From Pacificoceanicola sp049341065 (GTDB taxonomy: Bacteria > Pseudomonadota > Alphaproteobacteria > Rhodobacterales > Rhodobacteraceae): a stretch of DNA of 64,000 nt. The DNA is taken from the NCBI RefSeq assembly GCF_049341065.1, contig NZ_JBMPIX010000022.1, forward strand, positions 6,145 through 70,144, read 5' to 3'. The first letter of the stretch is position 1, and each line of letters starts with the position of its first letter. Below are positions 43,779 through 53,300 of this stretch, piece after piece. The notes beneath the pieces are model-generated. The model worked only from the letters and a program-made list of their open reading frames with translations. It was not told where the DNA came from and did no database searches. The position numbers were made by a program, and so were the translations under genes.

Positions 43779-44978
43779 TCAGCCGACCCGGTCGAGCAGC
43801 TTCTTGGCGCGCCCCTCCATGTCGAGGCGGGCATCCTGCTGGGTCTTGTCGCGCGCCAGCCGCGTGATCCCCTGCACGAAGTCAAAGATGCTTTCCGGCG
43901 GGCGGCCCTCTTCCATCAGCACCTTCTCGATGATCTTGCCGCTCTCTGCCTTCGAAAAGCCGCGCTTGCGGAGGAAATCTGCGCGATCCTCGTCACTGCG
44001 TGCTACGATCTGCTGACGGGCCGCCTTGATGCCATTCACGAAGCCCTGTGGTGAGGAATTGGCAAAGCGCGTCAGCGCGGGTGCCGCCTCATGGGCAAAG
44101 CGAGACGCGGCGTATTTCGAGTGGCGGATGCGGATCTCCTGAAAATCCTCGACGCCCCAGAGGTTGCGGTTCTGGCACACGGCCCGCAGGTAGAAGCTCG
44201 CCATGCCGAGCGTCTTGGCTCCGACCTCCGAGTTCCAGCAATAGAAGCCCCGGAAGTAGAGATCAGGGGAACCGTCGGGCAGCTTGCCCGCCTCAATCGG
44301 GTTGCGATCGTCGACCAGGAACAGGAAGACATCGCGGTCCGAGGCATAGAGCGTGGTCGTGTCGCGGCTGATCTCGACATCGGGGTTGTAGACCCCGGTC
44401 GACCAATCAAGCACGCCTGGCACCTTCCAGCGTGTGTCGCCGGTGCCATTGCCCGCGATGCGCTGCACCGCCTCGACCAGCTCGAAATCGTGGATGCGGC
44501 CATAATCGGGGCCGGTCACAGCGCGCAGTTCCGTGCGCCCATCCTCGGTCTCGAAGGTTTTGACCTGCTCGGCGCGATGATTGGTCAGGCCATACTGCAG
44601 ATTGATCCCCGCCAGCGGCGCGGGCAACTGCCGCAGATAGGAGGCCGGCGCGCCAACGATACTGGCAAGCTGGCCAAACGCCCAATGCGTCGGCGCAACA
44701 GGTTCATGCGCTTTCGGCAGCATCAGGTGCAGCCGCTCAGGGTTGTCGCGCGCGGCCTCGACCCGGATATCCGCCGTCTGCACCACCCTGCTGCGGCTGC
44801 GTTCCGACCGACCTTTCACATTGGCCCAGAGATCGTCGAGCGAGAGATACCGCTCGTCATCGGGCCGGTTGAACCATTCGGACGACACCCGCCCGTTCCG
44901 CTCACCTCGGCTCACATCAACCTTGTAACCACCCGTCCGTGCTGGCTGTACAGGGTCCAAAACTTCTACAACGCCCAT
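43779..44978 (-). CDS. DUF932 family plasmid protein
   Basis: A 399-residue protein of the DUF932 (phage/plasmid-like TIGR03299) family, with LHLMLPKAHEPVAPTHWAFG, LRAVTGPDYGRIHDFELVEA, DVFLFLVDDRNPIEA and FYCWNSEVGAKTLGMASFYL. ATG 44978 has GGAGGA six bases upstream; the open frame extends further but without a signal. Function unknown; these proteins are widely conserved on conjugative plasmids and phages. A class 1 leader box begins 19 bases upstream. Confidence 0.82.
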   Translation of the reverse strand: MGVVEVLDPVQPARTGGYKVDVSRGERNGRVSSEWFNRPDDERYLSLDDLWANVKGRSERSRSRVVQTADIRVEAARDNPERLHLMLPKAHEPVAPTHWAFGQLASIVGAPASYLRQLPAPLAGINLQYGLTNHRAEQVKTFETEDGRTELRAVTGPDYGRIHDFELVEAVQRIAGNGTGDTRWKVPGVLDWSTGVYNPDVEISRDTTTLYASDRDVFLFLVDDRNPIEAGKLPDGSPDLYFRGFYCWNSEVGAKTLGMASFYLRAVCQNRNLWGVEDFQEIRIRHSKYAASRFAHEAAPALTRFANSSPQGFVNGIKAARQQIVARSDEDRADFLRKRGFSKAESGKIIEKVLMEEGRPPESIFDFVQGITRLARDKTQQDARLDMEGRAKKLLDRVG

Positions 44979-44996
44979 CGGCATTCCTCCATGACA

Positions 44997-45017
44997 GGCA
45001 CCGGGAGCCACTCTCCC
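44997..45017 (-). promoter_or_regulatory. Shared leader box, class 1 (upstream of DUF932 gene)
   Basis: On the minus strand GGGAGAGTGGCTCCCGGTGC, 19 bases from ATG 44978, just before the GGAGGA ribosome binding site. See the matching boxes at 43107 and 58946. Confidence 0.5.
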
Positions 45018-45244
45018 AGCCTTCAACCCATCGCGAAAGCAACCAACCTCGCTCTTGCTCTCAAGATCTTGGCATGAACCGCAGAAATGCGGATGATGCG
45101 CCCTACGCTGACCTAGAAAGACAGCGCGCGCCCGGTGACGGCACACTTGCAGCGCAATGCAGGTCCGGGCCTTTCTGGCTAAGAACGATCGTATTCTGTG
45201 CGGATGGAAATACCGCCACATCGTTCGTCACTTTTCGGGTTTTG

Positions 45245-46000
45245 TTAGCCGTGGAAGGTAGGTGCGGCCCATTCCGGTGGGTCGTACATCTTCGAACGCT
45301 TTATCTCGCCGACGTAACCAGTAGTCTTTCGAAGCTTCTCCTTGTCCGCCAACCAAGTGGTGCGGTCCCGGTTTGGATCTGCCATGATTTGTGTAATCAT
45401 CTGATGCGGATCAACAGTATATCGATATAAGCCTTTCTCATCATAGTTTTTTGACTCACCGGAATAAATTAGGCGCACCTCGCTTTCGTGCTTGAACGAA
45501 CGCCGCTTCAACAACAGGCTTTTCGCAAACGACTCCACATCGAGATTCAATGTGCCACCATTATGGACATGGGCTTTTAGGTCTTTTTCGCGCTTGTACA
45601 GTACCTTGCCTATGAAACAGGTGTCCTGTGGCATCTTTGGATGTTCTTGGACAAGCGCATTAATGAGCTTGCGCGGCGTTGACCGGATCCGGAGAAAACG
45701 GTACTGCGGGTCGTTAGCGTAGATCCCCCACATCGCTTCCGAAAGATTTTCGCGCGTCCAACACTGACCCACGAAATCGTCCTGAAACCCGTATTCAAAG
45801 GGCTCACCATTCAGGATACCTCCCAGCTTGAGCTGAAAATTCTCGAACTTATCCTTCCAGTTATGAATCTGGCTCAGCACATTCTCTCGTTTGGCGAAGA
45901 GGCTAATTACATAATCTTCGGACATGATCCTGTAGATATGTTGATCGAGTTCTTTTTCGGTCAGATTGATAATACACCTATTCGGAATATCGGTGCCCAT
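45245..46000 (-). CDS. DUF2971 family protein
   Basis: A protein of about 251 residues. The motif FVGQCWTRENLSEAMWGIYA, followed by RFLRIRSTPRKLINAL and a long polar C-terminal part with KHESEVRLIYSGES, is characteristic of DUF2971. I start it at ATG 46000, which has GGGGGAAG upstream; ATG 46021 also possible. DUF2971 proteins occur in defence islands and accessory regions, but their activity is unknown. The gene is more AT-rich than its neighbours. Confidence 0.78.
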   Translation of the reverse strand: MGTDIPNRCIINLTEKELDQHIYRIMSEDYVISLFAKRENVLSQIHNWKDKFENFQLKLGGILNGEPFEYGFQDDFVGQCWTRENLSEAMWGIYANDPQYRFLRIRSTPRKLINALVQEHPKMPQDTCFIGKVLYKREKDLKAHVHNGGTLNLDVESFAKSLLLKRRSFKHESEVRLIYSGESKNYDEKGLYRYTVDPHQMITQIMADPNRDRTTWLADKEKLRKTTGYVGEIKRSKMYDPPEWAAPTFHG

Positions 46001-46222
46001 CTTTTGCTTCCCCCATTGCATGTCCGTCACGAGCAACATCACACGCTGCGATGCCACTCTCAAGTGATAGGCCTATCGGAAGTGCCTGCCGGTCGCAGCG
46101 CTCTTGAATAATATCATCGTGTTGCGGACCGAGTAGGTGTCGTTCGCGGCGTTCTTGCTGCGTTGCGGCAGAAGCGAACCCGGCGGCTTGCCCAGCCGGG
46201 TTCGAGGGGGAGACCCCGTTCC

Positions 46223-46627
46223 TCAGAACGGGATCTCATCGTCGCGGTCGACCAGCTCGGGGTTTTCGTTCTCGGCCGACTTCGGGCGGCTCAGAAAGTC
46301 GACCTTCTCGGCGATGATCTCGCAGCCGTAGCGGTCGTTCCCCATGCTGTCGATCCACTTGGTGTAGTGGATTCGGCCGTGGACGAGGACCTTCATGCCC
46401 TTTTCGCAATGCTCCGCGACCGTCTTGCCGAGCCCGTTGAAGCAGGTGATGCGGTGCCATTCGGTGTCCATGACCCGGTAGCCGTTGTCGTCGCGCAGCA
46501 CGCGACCTTCCGAGAGGCGGGGGCGCGAGGTAGCGAGGCTGAAGTTGGTGATGTTGGTGCCGCCTTGAGTGGTGCGGGTTTCGGGTTTCTGACCGATGTT
46601 GCCGGCGAGGATGACGATGTTCTGCAT
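46223..46627 (-). CDS. ssb: Single-stranded DNA-binding protein
   Basis: A 134-residue SSB. The OB fold is visible: MQNIVILAGNIGQKPETR, FSLATSRPRL, EWHRITCFNGLGKTVAEHCEKG and VLVHGRIHYTKW. The C-terminal tail ends DRDDEIPF, the acidic tip with Pro-Phe that recruits SSB partners. ATG 46627 has AGGAG seven bases upstream; the longer frame has no SSB similarity. Plasmid SSB coats the transferred strand after entry. Confidence 0.95.
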   Translation of the reverse strand: MQNIVILAGNIGQKPETRTTQGGTNITNFSLATSRPRLSEGRVLRDDNGYRVMDTEWHRITCFNGLGKTVAEHCEKGMKVLVHGRIHYTKWIDSMGNDRYGCEIIAEKVDFLSRPKSAENENPELVDRDDEIPF

Positions 46628-47052
46628 AATAAGCTCCTGTGTTTCCTGTCTTCGGGACCGTCCCTTCGACAAGACCCTGAAAAAGCCCGTCGGGTGACGC
46701 GTGCACGGTGGACAGCATGGACATCGGAAACCCCCAAAGGCCCGGGGTGGAGCGGGCAGGACGCCACAGGCGGCCAACACGGCCCGGGCTGACGCGGGGT
46801 TGCGCGCAGGGGACCGAACGGGATTAGGGGATTGTCAGTCGAAGGGATGGACCAGAAGCCAGAGAGGCGCGGGGAGCCCATGCCAGACCCTGTCATCCTG
46901 CCAGTCGGAACCGCCTGAACCCAAACCCAGCACGCAAGGCAGCAGACACTTTGGATCAACCAACCCTCGCCCCCTGCACCCTGCCTACGGGAGTTGCGGG
47001 GTCATGCCACGACGGGAATCGATACCGGAACATTTAGGCCACGAGGCATAAC
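46628..47052. other. Intergenic region between ssb and the H-NS-like pseudogene
   Basis: About 425 GC-rich bases between divergently read genes. It should hold the ssb promoter; no coding frame, repeat or named motif could be supported. A stretch AACCCCCAAAGGCCCGGGG (46727 onward) partly resembles the class 2 leaders. Confidence 0.35.
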
Positions 47053-47622
47053 ATGGCTGACTACGACATCGAGGCGCTGTCGCTCACCGAGCTGAAGAAA
47101 ATGCAGAAGGACGTCGCCAAGGCGATCTCCACCTAAGAGGATCGACAGAAAGCGGAAGCCCGCACCAAGGTGGAAGCTGTGGCCAGAGAAATGGGCTACT
47201 CTCTGGCGGAACTGGTCGGGACAGATAGCAAACCCAAGCGCGCCCCAGTCGCACCAAAGTACCAGCACCCTGACAACCCGGCCATCACCTGGTCCGGTCG
47301 TGGGCGTAAACCACAGTGGTTCGTGGACGCGCTAGCTGCTGGCACAACTGCCGGTGATCTGGAAATCCGCTCAGAGTTTACCAACCCTGCGGCTAAAGTG
47401 CCCGAGGCTGCGCGTTGCCTGACCCGGTCATTTTGGCCTGGCGCCGCGCAGGAAAAGAGTGGCCTCATCTGGGCAGCCAGTGTGGCTGACCTGCCCCCTT
47501 CGAGCGACCGTAACAGACGGCGGAATGCGGGCATTCGCTGCGGTCGGATTGTCTATCTCGCCATGTACTTAGCACCGCCGCCGAAATCTCGTCAGACGGC
47601 CCACGCCGGATGGTTACCCTAA
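47053..47622 (+). pseudogene. H-NS-like nucleoid protein gene broken by a stop codon
   Basis: From ATG 47053 the frame reads MADYDIEALSLTELKKMQKD and then meets TAA at 47134-47136, where relatives have an aromatic codon before EDRQKAEA. The frame continues in phase with the complete H-NS DNA-binding domain (KYQHPDNPAITWSGRGRKPQ, FVDALAAG). After DLEI (about 47367), where such proteins normally end, it runs on to 47622 in unrelated sequence. So a nonsense mutation and a replaced 3' end are both likely, unless the internal ATG 47170 starts a short DNA-binding fragment. It borders the conjugation-type operon. Confidence 0.75.
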
Positions 47623-47661
47623 AGCGGACCTTAGTCTGGCCTCTGTTTTTCAGGACAGCAT

Positions 47662-48036
47662 CTATCGATTTCGCCTTTGCCCCAGATTGGAAGGCCGTCC
47701 ACCCCGACACCAGTTTATCTCCCCTTTCTTGATCCAGAAATGGCATCCACATGCGTTCTTCTGGTGGATGGAAGGATGTACGGTGGGGCGGGACCAGAAA
47801 TCTTCGGTGATCCGCCACCGCGGTCGTTGGTTTGGGTTAAGAGAAAGACTGATGAGTTCCCCGCATCCGCCCGGACAGTTAAGGCAGGCCCACTTCTTGA
47901 TATCGCCGTTTTCTACGACGGTGAGCTCCTCCGGGGCGATCATCGACCGGTCTGGTATCTTTGGTGCGCGGGTCGTCAAAAAATCGAAACGCAGAAGATG
48001 CAACCGACGGAAAAGTCGTGTGATCATGTGTTTCAT
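47662..48036 (-). CDS. DUF6527 protein of the ubiquitin-like operon
   Basis: A 124-residue protein with cysteine clusters CLNCPGGCG (C51, C54, C58) and CGCHFWI (C96, C98, H99), a predicted metal site, plus the DUF6527 core ISLSLNPNQRPRWRI and HPSI. Its ATG lies one base after the stop of the JAB/E1 gene, so it is translated from the same message. From memory, DUF6527 proteins are encoded next to bacterial ubiquitin-like operons and may act as peptidases; this is recollection, not evidence. It is the last gene of the operon. Confidence 0.75.
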   Translation of the reverse strand: MKHMITRLFRRLHLLRFDFLTTRAPKIPDRSMIAPEELTVVENGDIKKWACLNCPGGCGELISLSLNPNQRPRWRITEDFWSRPTVHPSIHQKNACGCHFWIKKGEINWCRGGRPSNLGQRRNR

Positions 48037-48037
48037 G

Positions 48038-49429
48038 TCAGCTCACCACATCCAAAAATGGTTGCATGTCAGCGCGGCCGAGCGTCGCTTCCTGGCTGCA
48101 ACAAGGGCAATCCGGTTGCGGTTCAACCAAGGGCTTACGTTCGTCTCGGGCGTGAAATCGCCGCATGCGGGTTGGCAACATACCGGCCTCTCCGGCAAGT
48201 CCGGTTATACCCGCCAACCACTCATTGACCGCCATCGCTCCGGCCTCGGTCGTGAAAGTTACCACGGCTGGAGATGGATCGCCCTCGCCCAAGACGTAGG
48301 CTTCCTCTTTCAACCGCTGATAGCTATCGGGATCATCGCGTCGTAACGTTTCTTCCCGGGCTCGGCGCGGATCGACATATCCGCCGCACAGCAAGCAAGG
48401 GTGACCCGGCACAAGTGTCGAGACCCGGGCAAAGAGGTCGTATGCAGCTTCGGTCCGTCGCTGCATGGCCAGCCCGACGTCGATGACAGGGATGCCGTAA
48501 AACCTTGCAAATCGATTCAGAAACAGCCGACCTGCATGATCGTCTGTGCAACAGAAAATCACGTCGCAGGCTTTGAGTGCATCCCATGTCACCGGGTCTC
48601 CGGCCCAAGCGTCGACGCTTACCAACTTCATGCCGAGAGCCGATTCCTCGACAGTTCGTGCGTGAATATTGGTCTTTGGCAACTTCGCATCAGCATCTGA
48701 TCGCCGCGCCCCGTGGAGGCGGTTGAGATTGGTCAGGTCCACTATGTCTTTGTCGAATTGGACTGCCTCTTTCACTCCAAGCCGCAAAAGCAGCGGTAAC
48801 ACCGCACTTCCAGTTGCGCCGCCGCCAGCGATTCCGCAGCGAAAGCCTGACACTTGCCGTGATGCATCGTCGCCGAAAAGCCGGACCTGACGATCCAAGA
48901 ATTTCTCCGGAGTTCCAGTGAGACCAGAAATCCGTAAGCGAGGTCCAGAATGCAGAATACGTCCAATTTCGACAGCATTTTCAGTTGTTGTCCAGATCCG
49001 AGCGGCGAGGTCGCCATTCTCTGCGATAATAATGCTCACCAGACCCTGCATTCCCTTCAATAGGGCTGTGCGGGCGAGTTCGGCTTCGTTACGGTCATCC
49101 TGTTCGGAAAAACGCGCTTTGCCCTTCGGGTGGGTATGAACGAGAGCTGGGGTGAGGCCAGTCGTCTTGGCTTCGTTTAGTAGTCGCATGAATCCATCGG
49201 TTTGCCAGGTGACATGGCGCCCCGACGCCGACACGAGTTCGTTATCGCCAACCGGATCGAACCGATGCGAAACCAAACGCCGCCGAGGTTGATTTGACCA
49301 TGGATCACACTCGATATCAGCAACGCCAAAAAGCATGTAGGCCGAGCGCTCCGATCCTGCCCCTGCCGCGAGCAGGGACTGGATTTGCGCCTCATGCGGC
49401 TCCAAAAGGATGAGGTCCATGGCATCCAT
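48038..49429 (-). CDS. JAB peptidase-E1 (ThiF-like) fusion
   Basis: A 463-residue two-domain protein. Residues 1-160 are a JAB/MPN metallopeptidase with the complete JAMM signature H98-x-H100-P, S108 and D111 (HTHPKGKARFSEQD). Residues 180-463 are an E1-like adenylyltransferase: GIAGGGATGSAVLPLLLRLG (ATP loop), FDKDIVDLTNLNRL, IFCCTDDHAGRLFLNRF and two CxxC-type pairs, C345/C348 and C441/C444, that should bind zinc. ATG 49429 overlaps the previous stop by one base (TGATG), which decides the start over the longer frame. It would activate the ubiquitin-like protein encoded upstream and could also remove it. Confidence 0.9.
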   Translation of the reverse strand: MDAMDLILLEPHEAQIQSLLAAGAGSERSAYMLFGVADIECDPWSNQPRRRLVSHRFDPVGDNELVSASGRHVTWQTDGFMRLLNEAKTTGLTPALVHTHPKGKARFSEQDDRNEAELARTALLKGMQGLVSIIIAENGDLAARIWTTTENAVEIGRILHSGPRLRISGLTGTPEKFLDRQVRLFGDDASRQVSGFRCGIAGGGATGSAVLPLLLRLGVKEAVQFDKDIVDLTNLNRLHGARRSDADAKLPKTNIHARTVEESALGMKLVSVDAWAGDPVTWDALKACDVIFCCTDDHAGRLFLNRFARFYGIPVIDVGLAMQRRTEAAYDLFARVSTLVPGHPCLLCGGYVDPRRAREETLRRDDPDSYQRLKEEAYVLGEGDPSPAVVTFTTEAGAMAVNEWLAGITGLAGEAGMLPTRMRRFHARDERKPLVEPQPDCPCCSQEATLGRADMQPFLDVVS

Positions 49430-50283
49430 CAGGCCCGTGCCTCCGCTAGAGCAGTTTGAACGCGGGCGACCATGGTTTGCAGACCATCGACCCCCGGACG
49501 CCAGGCAGTGTTGTGGCGCGACCAACGCTGCCAAACGCGACCACCAAAACGGTGCTCAACAGTACAAGCTTTTGGAACTTGGCCCGTGTCCACCAGGGTG
49601 AGCTTCGGCGAGACATAGAACATGTCCGGCGAGCAGTCGGGATAGCCCTTGGGAAGTAGGATCAGAACGTCAGCCGACAAATGGTCGAACTTGCCCGCCG
49701 GAAGCGGCACAGCTTTCAGGATGGTGCCTGTGTTGCCGCCCTCTGTCACTACTTCGAACTCATACCCATGACCGGAAAGGTATGTTTGGTCCTTCGACGG
49801 AAGGGCATCGCCCTCCGTCGTTTGATCAATCAGTGACACGAACCGCTCAACGCCGGCATCGGCCAGGTTAATTACATCCGTATCGATGATCTTCTTGTCA
49901 TGCTGCCCTGGGATCTCTTGCCAGAGATTGTAGTTGGGCGGCAGTTTGGCCAGTTTGCGCAACACGAAGCCACTGACGCAGGCTCGGGGCCATTCGAGAT
50001 CAGCGTCGTCGATTTTGAACTTGAAGCTGCGATCAGAGCGGGCGACCAGCACTCTCTCGATACCACGACCGCGCAGATCATAGCTTTCGTCGAGCCGGAT
50101 GTCTTCGAAGTCGCCGTTGGGCAGGATTGCGATGGCCACATGTTCATCAACAGGGTGCCCATCAGCGGCTTCGATCAACTGGCGTCCCAGAACCTTGGGA
50201 TCGTCGAAGACGTGTTTCTTGAAGTTGAGGTCCTCATCGGCGATGAGAACACGGAAGCGAGGATCATTTTCTTGCGGTTTCAT
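49429..50283 (-). CDS. Double ubiquitin-like (multiubiquitin) and E2-like fusion
   Basis: A 284-residue protein starting at ATG 50283 (AAGGA upstream). Residues 8-82 and about 85-152 are two beta-grasp units, each ending in the multiubiquitin motif: ESYDLRGRGIERVLVA and TDVINLADAGVERFVSL. Residues 185-284 match the prokaryotic E2-like E family: LPAGKFDHLSADVLILLPKG, YPDCSPDMFY and WQRWSRHNTAW. Cysteines 217 and 240 are candidates for thioester formation, but none is certain to be catalytic. No diglycine ends either unit, so how it would be processed is open. It sits between the helicase fusion and the E1. Confidence 0.85.
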   Translation of the reverse strand: MKPQENDPRFRVLIADEDLNFKKHVFDDPKVLGRQLIEAADGHPVDEHVAIAILPNGDFEDIRLDESYDLRGRGIERVLVARSDRSFKFKIDDADLEWPRACVSGFVLRKLAKLPPNYNLWQEIPGQHDKKIIDTDVINLADAGVERFVSLIDQTTEGDALPSKDQTYLSGHGYEFEVVTEGGNTGTILKAVPLPAGKFDHLSADVLILLPKGYPDCSPDMFYVSPKLTLVDTGQVPKACTVEHRFGGRVWQRWSRHNTAWRPGVDGLQTMVARVQTALAEARA

Positions 50284-50352
50284 ATTTTTAGTCCTTGTAA
50301 TGTTACAGAACGCAGACCCCATGTCTGCGCCTTCACAAGGACAATCGCGGCG

Positions 50353-53300
50353 TCAGGAAGAATCCGGTAAGCTAGATCCAATCTTTTTTCTCAGCGTGCC
50401 GGATGGCGGCGGATTGCAGATGAAAAAGTAAGGGCACCGCGCACATCGATCACTACGGTTTGGTGGGAACCTTCCCTCGATGATGGAGATCGCGGCGTCC
50501 GCGATCTTCTTCTTTCTGGTGCTGATTTTACCCTCTGACATGTTCAAACGATCCCGATCACCGCCCGTCAAATACACAAATTCCGCTTCCCCACGCCCTT
50601 CTGCCGCAATCTGAAACGCCGCAGCATCGAGCGCATCCAATGCTGTGCTTGTCTTGCGTCCCGTGCGGATACGTCGGAAAACCGTCGCGTGACCGGTTTC
50701 GATCTCCTCATGGGCCGACACGACAATCTCCGCATCTTCAAACCTAAGCGATAGGGATTGGGGTACCTTCCGGGTCTCACTTCGCCGAAGCTGGAAGAAG
50801 AACTGCAACAAATCATCGGAAATCTGTCGATACTCGGCGGCATAGCCATGCTCCGTAGGTCCATGTGCGACCCAGGCAGCTTCGATGATCGTCCTTAACT
50901 CTGTCTCGTCCGGCATCTCGGCGGGTCGCGCCGTCAGTTCATCAACGACAGCCTGCACAGCATTATGCATCCGCATGGGCGCCGACTCCATGCGACGCCC
51001 CCCAACTTGAAGAACATGAGCAAAGAAAAACCGCCGTGGGCATTTGTCGAAGGTCGCCAGTTGCGACGGCGACATGCGGGCTACGCCATCGACTTGCAAC
51101 GTGAAGCGCTCAGCCTCTCCGACAACATCTCTAACTGCGGAAATCGGCTCTTGAATTGACAGTTGGCCGGAGATGTCGTCGACAAAACTGGACCGACTCT
51201 GCCGATAACCATTAGATTTTTTGCTGGGCGCGTAAAGGAACAGACCGTCTTCTGCCCGGGATAGCGCAACGAAGAACAAACATCGCTGTTCCTCATCATG
51301 GCCGGCATCTATTGCCTCGCCACCGCGAAACATCGGGCCCTCGATCATGCCATCCGGCGGGGGAAGGCCGCGGCTTTGTTTGGCCGAGCGCGGGATCGAG
51401 CCGCTTGTTAAAGACGGAAGGTGTAGCACCTTGAACTCAAGACCCTTGCTCCCATGGATCGTCATCAGACGAACAGCGTCTATGCTCTGAGCAGCGCTAG
51501 GAAGATCGCGCAAATCGCGCTCATCTGAGAGGATCACCAACCGTCGGATGTGTTCCAGAAGGTCGCGGACTGGATATCCTGATTTTTCCGGGAGAGCGGA
51601 GCGCAGAAAGTTCTGGAACTGCCAGAAGGCAAGCGCGGGGTTGGCGTTGCCATTGCGAGCCTGCTTTGCAATATCGGCCGCAAGCCGTGTGCGATCCAGA
51701 TAGATCTTCGTGATCACTTGCCAGGCGGTCGCCGTGGGCTCGATCCCGTCGAAAGCGTCGATAAGGGCTTTCGCCGAGGCTTGGCTACTTTCGCTCAACC
51801 CATCTGCCGCATCCAAAATGGTCCGCCAGTTGAGAGGAAGGGGCTTCTTCGTGTCCCGGATAGCCTCGATTGCCAGGGCGATATCTTCGATGGGCATCTG
51901 AAATGATCGCATTGAGGCGACGCATGTCAGTCCCATTGCTCTGGGGTCGACCACGAGCGACAGGAGCGATAGCGCTTCCTTGATTTCCGGTCGGTCGAAT
52001 AATGGCCCGAGGAACAGAACAGGGATTCCACGCGCCTCCAAACCAGCGGCGATCTCCGCCAACCGCGCATTTCCCTTGCAGATGACCGCTTGATCACGAA
52101 ACGAGCCCATATCAGCTCGGGCAGCGGTAATGCGGGCAGCTATTTCGTCGACCTCATGGTCCTTCGACTCCACTGAAAGGAAAGACGGCGCTGCACCGTT
52201 GTTGCCCTTGAACGCATGCGCTTGGAAACTGGTGGCCTCCATTCGAATTTTTGCAAAAGTGCTGAATGCATCGCAGATTTCCTGGGACGAGCGGTAATTG
52301 GTGCTAAGTTGCATTGAAGTTCCGCCGGGAAAGTCGTCAGTCTCGAACCGGTCGATATTGTAAGACGACGCGCCCCGGAAGCGGTAGATGGATTGCTTGG
52401 CGTCTCCCACAACCCAGAGGTTGCCACCATCTGGTTTCAGAGCGCGCAAGAACCGCACGCTGGCGCGGTTCACATCCTGATATTCGTCCACAAGAACGTG
52501 CTCATACCGATCCTGAAGGTCCTTGCGCACGGCTTCGTCGGATTCGACCAATGCCGTCGGGCGCGCGACGAGATCACCGAAATCGACCGCGCCGCGCTCC
52601 AACTTCAGTTGCTCATAAAGGTCGTAGACCGAAGCAATCTCGAGACATTTCTCAGCGGCAATCTGGTCTTCCTCCGTCTCTGCGACATCAACCATCCGCT
52701 GCGCCAGTACACGGTAGCGATGTTGGTCGACGACCTCGTCCTTGGCGCGCGAGATCGCTGACAGGATGGACCGCAGGTTGTCGGTCGGGTCCCAGAGATC
52801 ATTGAAATGCGTCAGCCTCAGGCGCGGAAACTCGTCTTCGAGAAGCGTAATCGCTTCGGTCGCATCGATCAGACGTGGATCTTGAGGCAAGTTTGCGCGG
52901 TCGTGGAACCGCCGCAGAAGATCGAGCCCGAAGGAATGAAACGTCCCGATCCATGCGGACCCGGCCGCTTCCGGCCAAGCCAGCATTGCGCGATCCGTCA
53001 TTTCACCAGCGGCCTTGTTCGAGAAGGTCAGAAGCAGAATGCTCTCGGGTTCGACTCTGCGGCTCTTTAATACCGACAATCTGCCGACGAGCGTTTGTGT
53101 CTTGCCGGTACCCGGCCCGGCTTTCAGGAGCAGGGCCTTTCCGTCGTGTTCTGCTGCCCGCTTTTGTTCTTCGTTCAAAGGCTTTGGCGGCGATACCGTA
53201 TCTTTGTCAGGTTCAATCGGCGGAAGAAGGAGCGCGTCGAACAGTTGGACCGCGACCATCGGGTAGGGTGCCCCAAGCCGTTTGGAAATCTCTTCTGCGC

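Noticed and set aside
48038..50283. CBASS or canonical Bil system
   Set aside because: E1, E2 and JAB domains are present, but there is no CD-NTase and the domains are fused differently from BilABCD.
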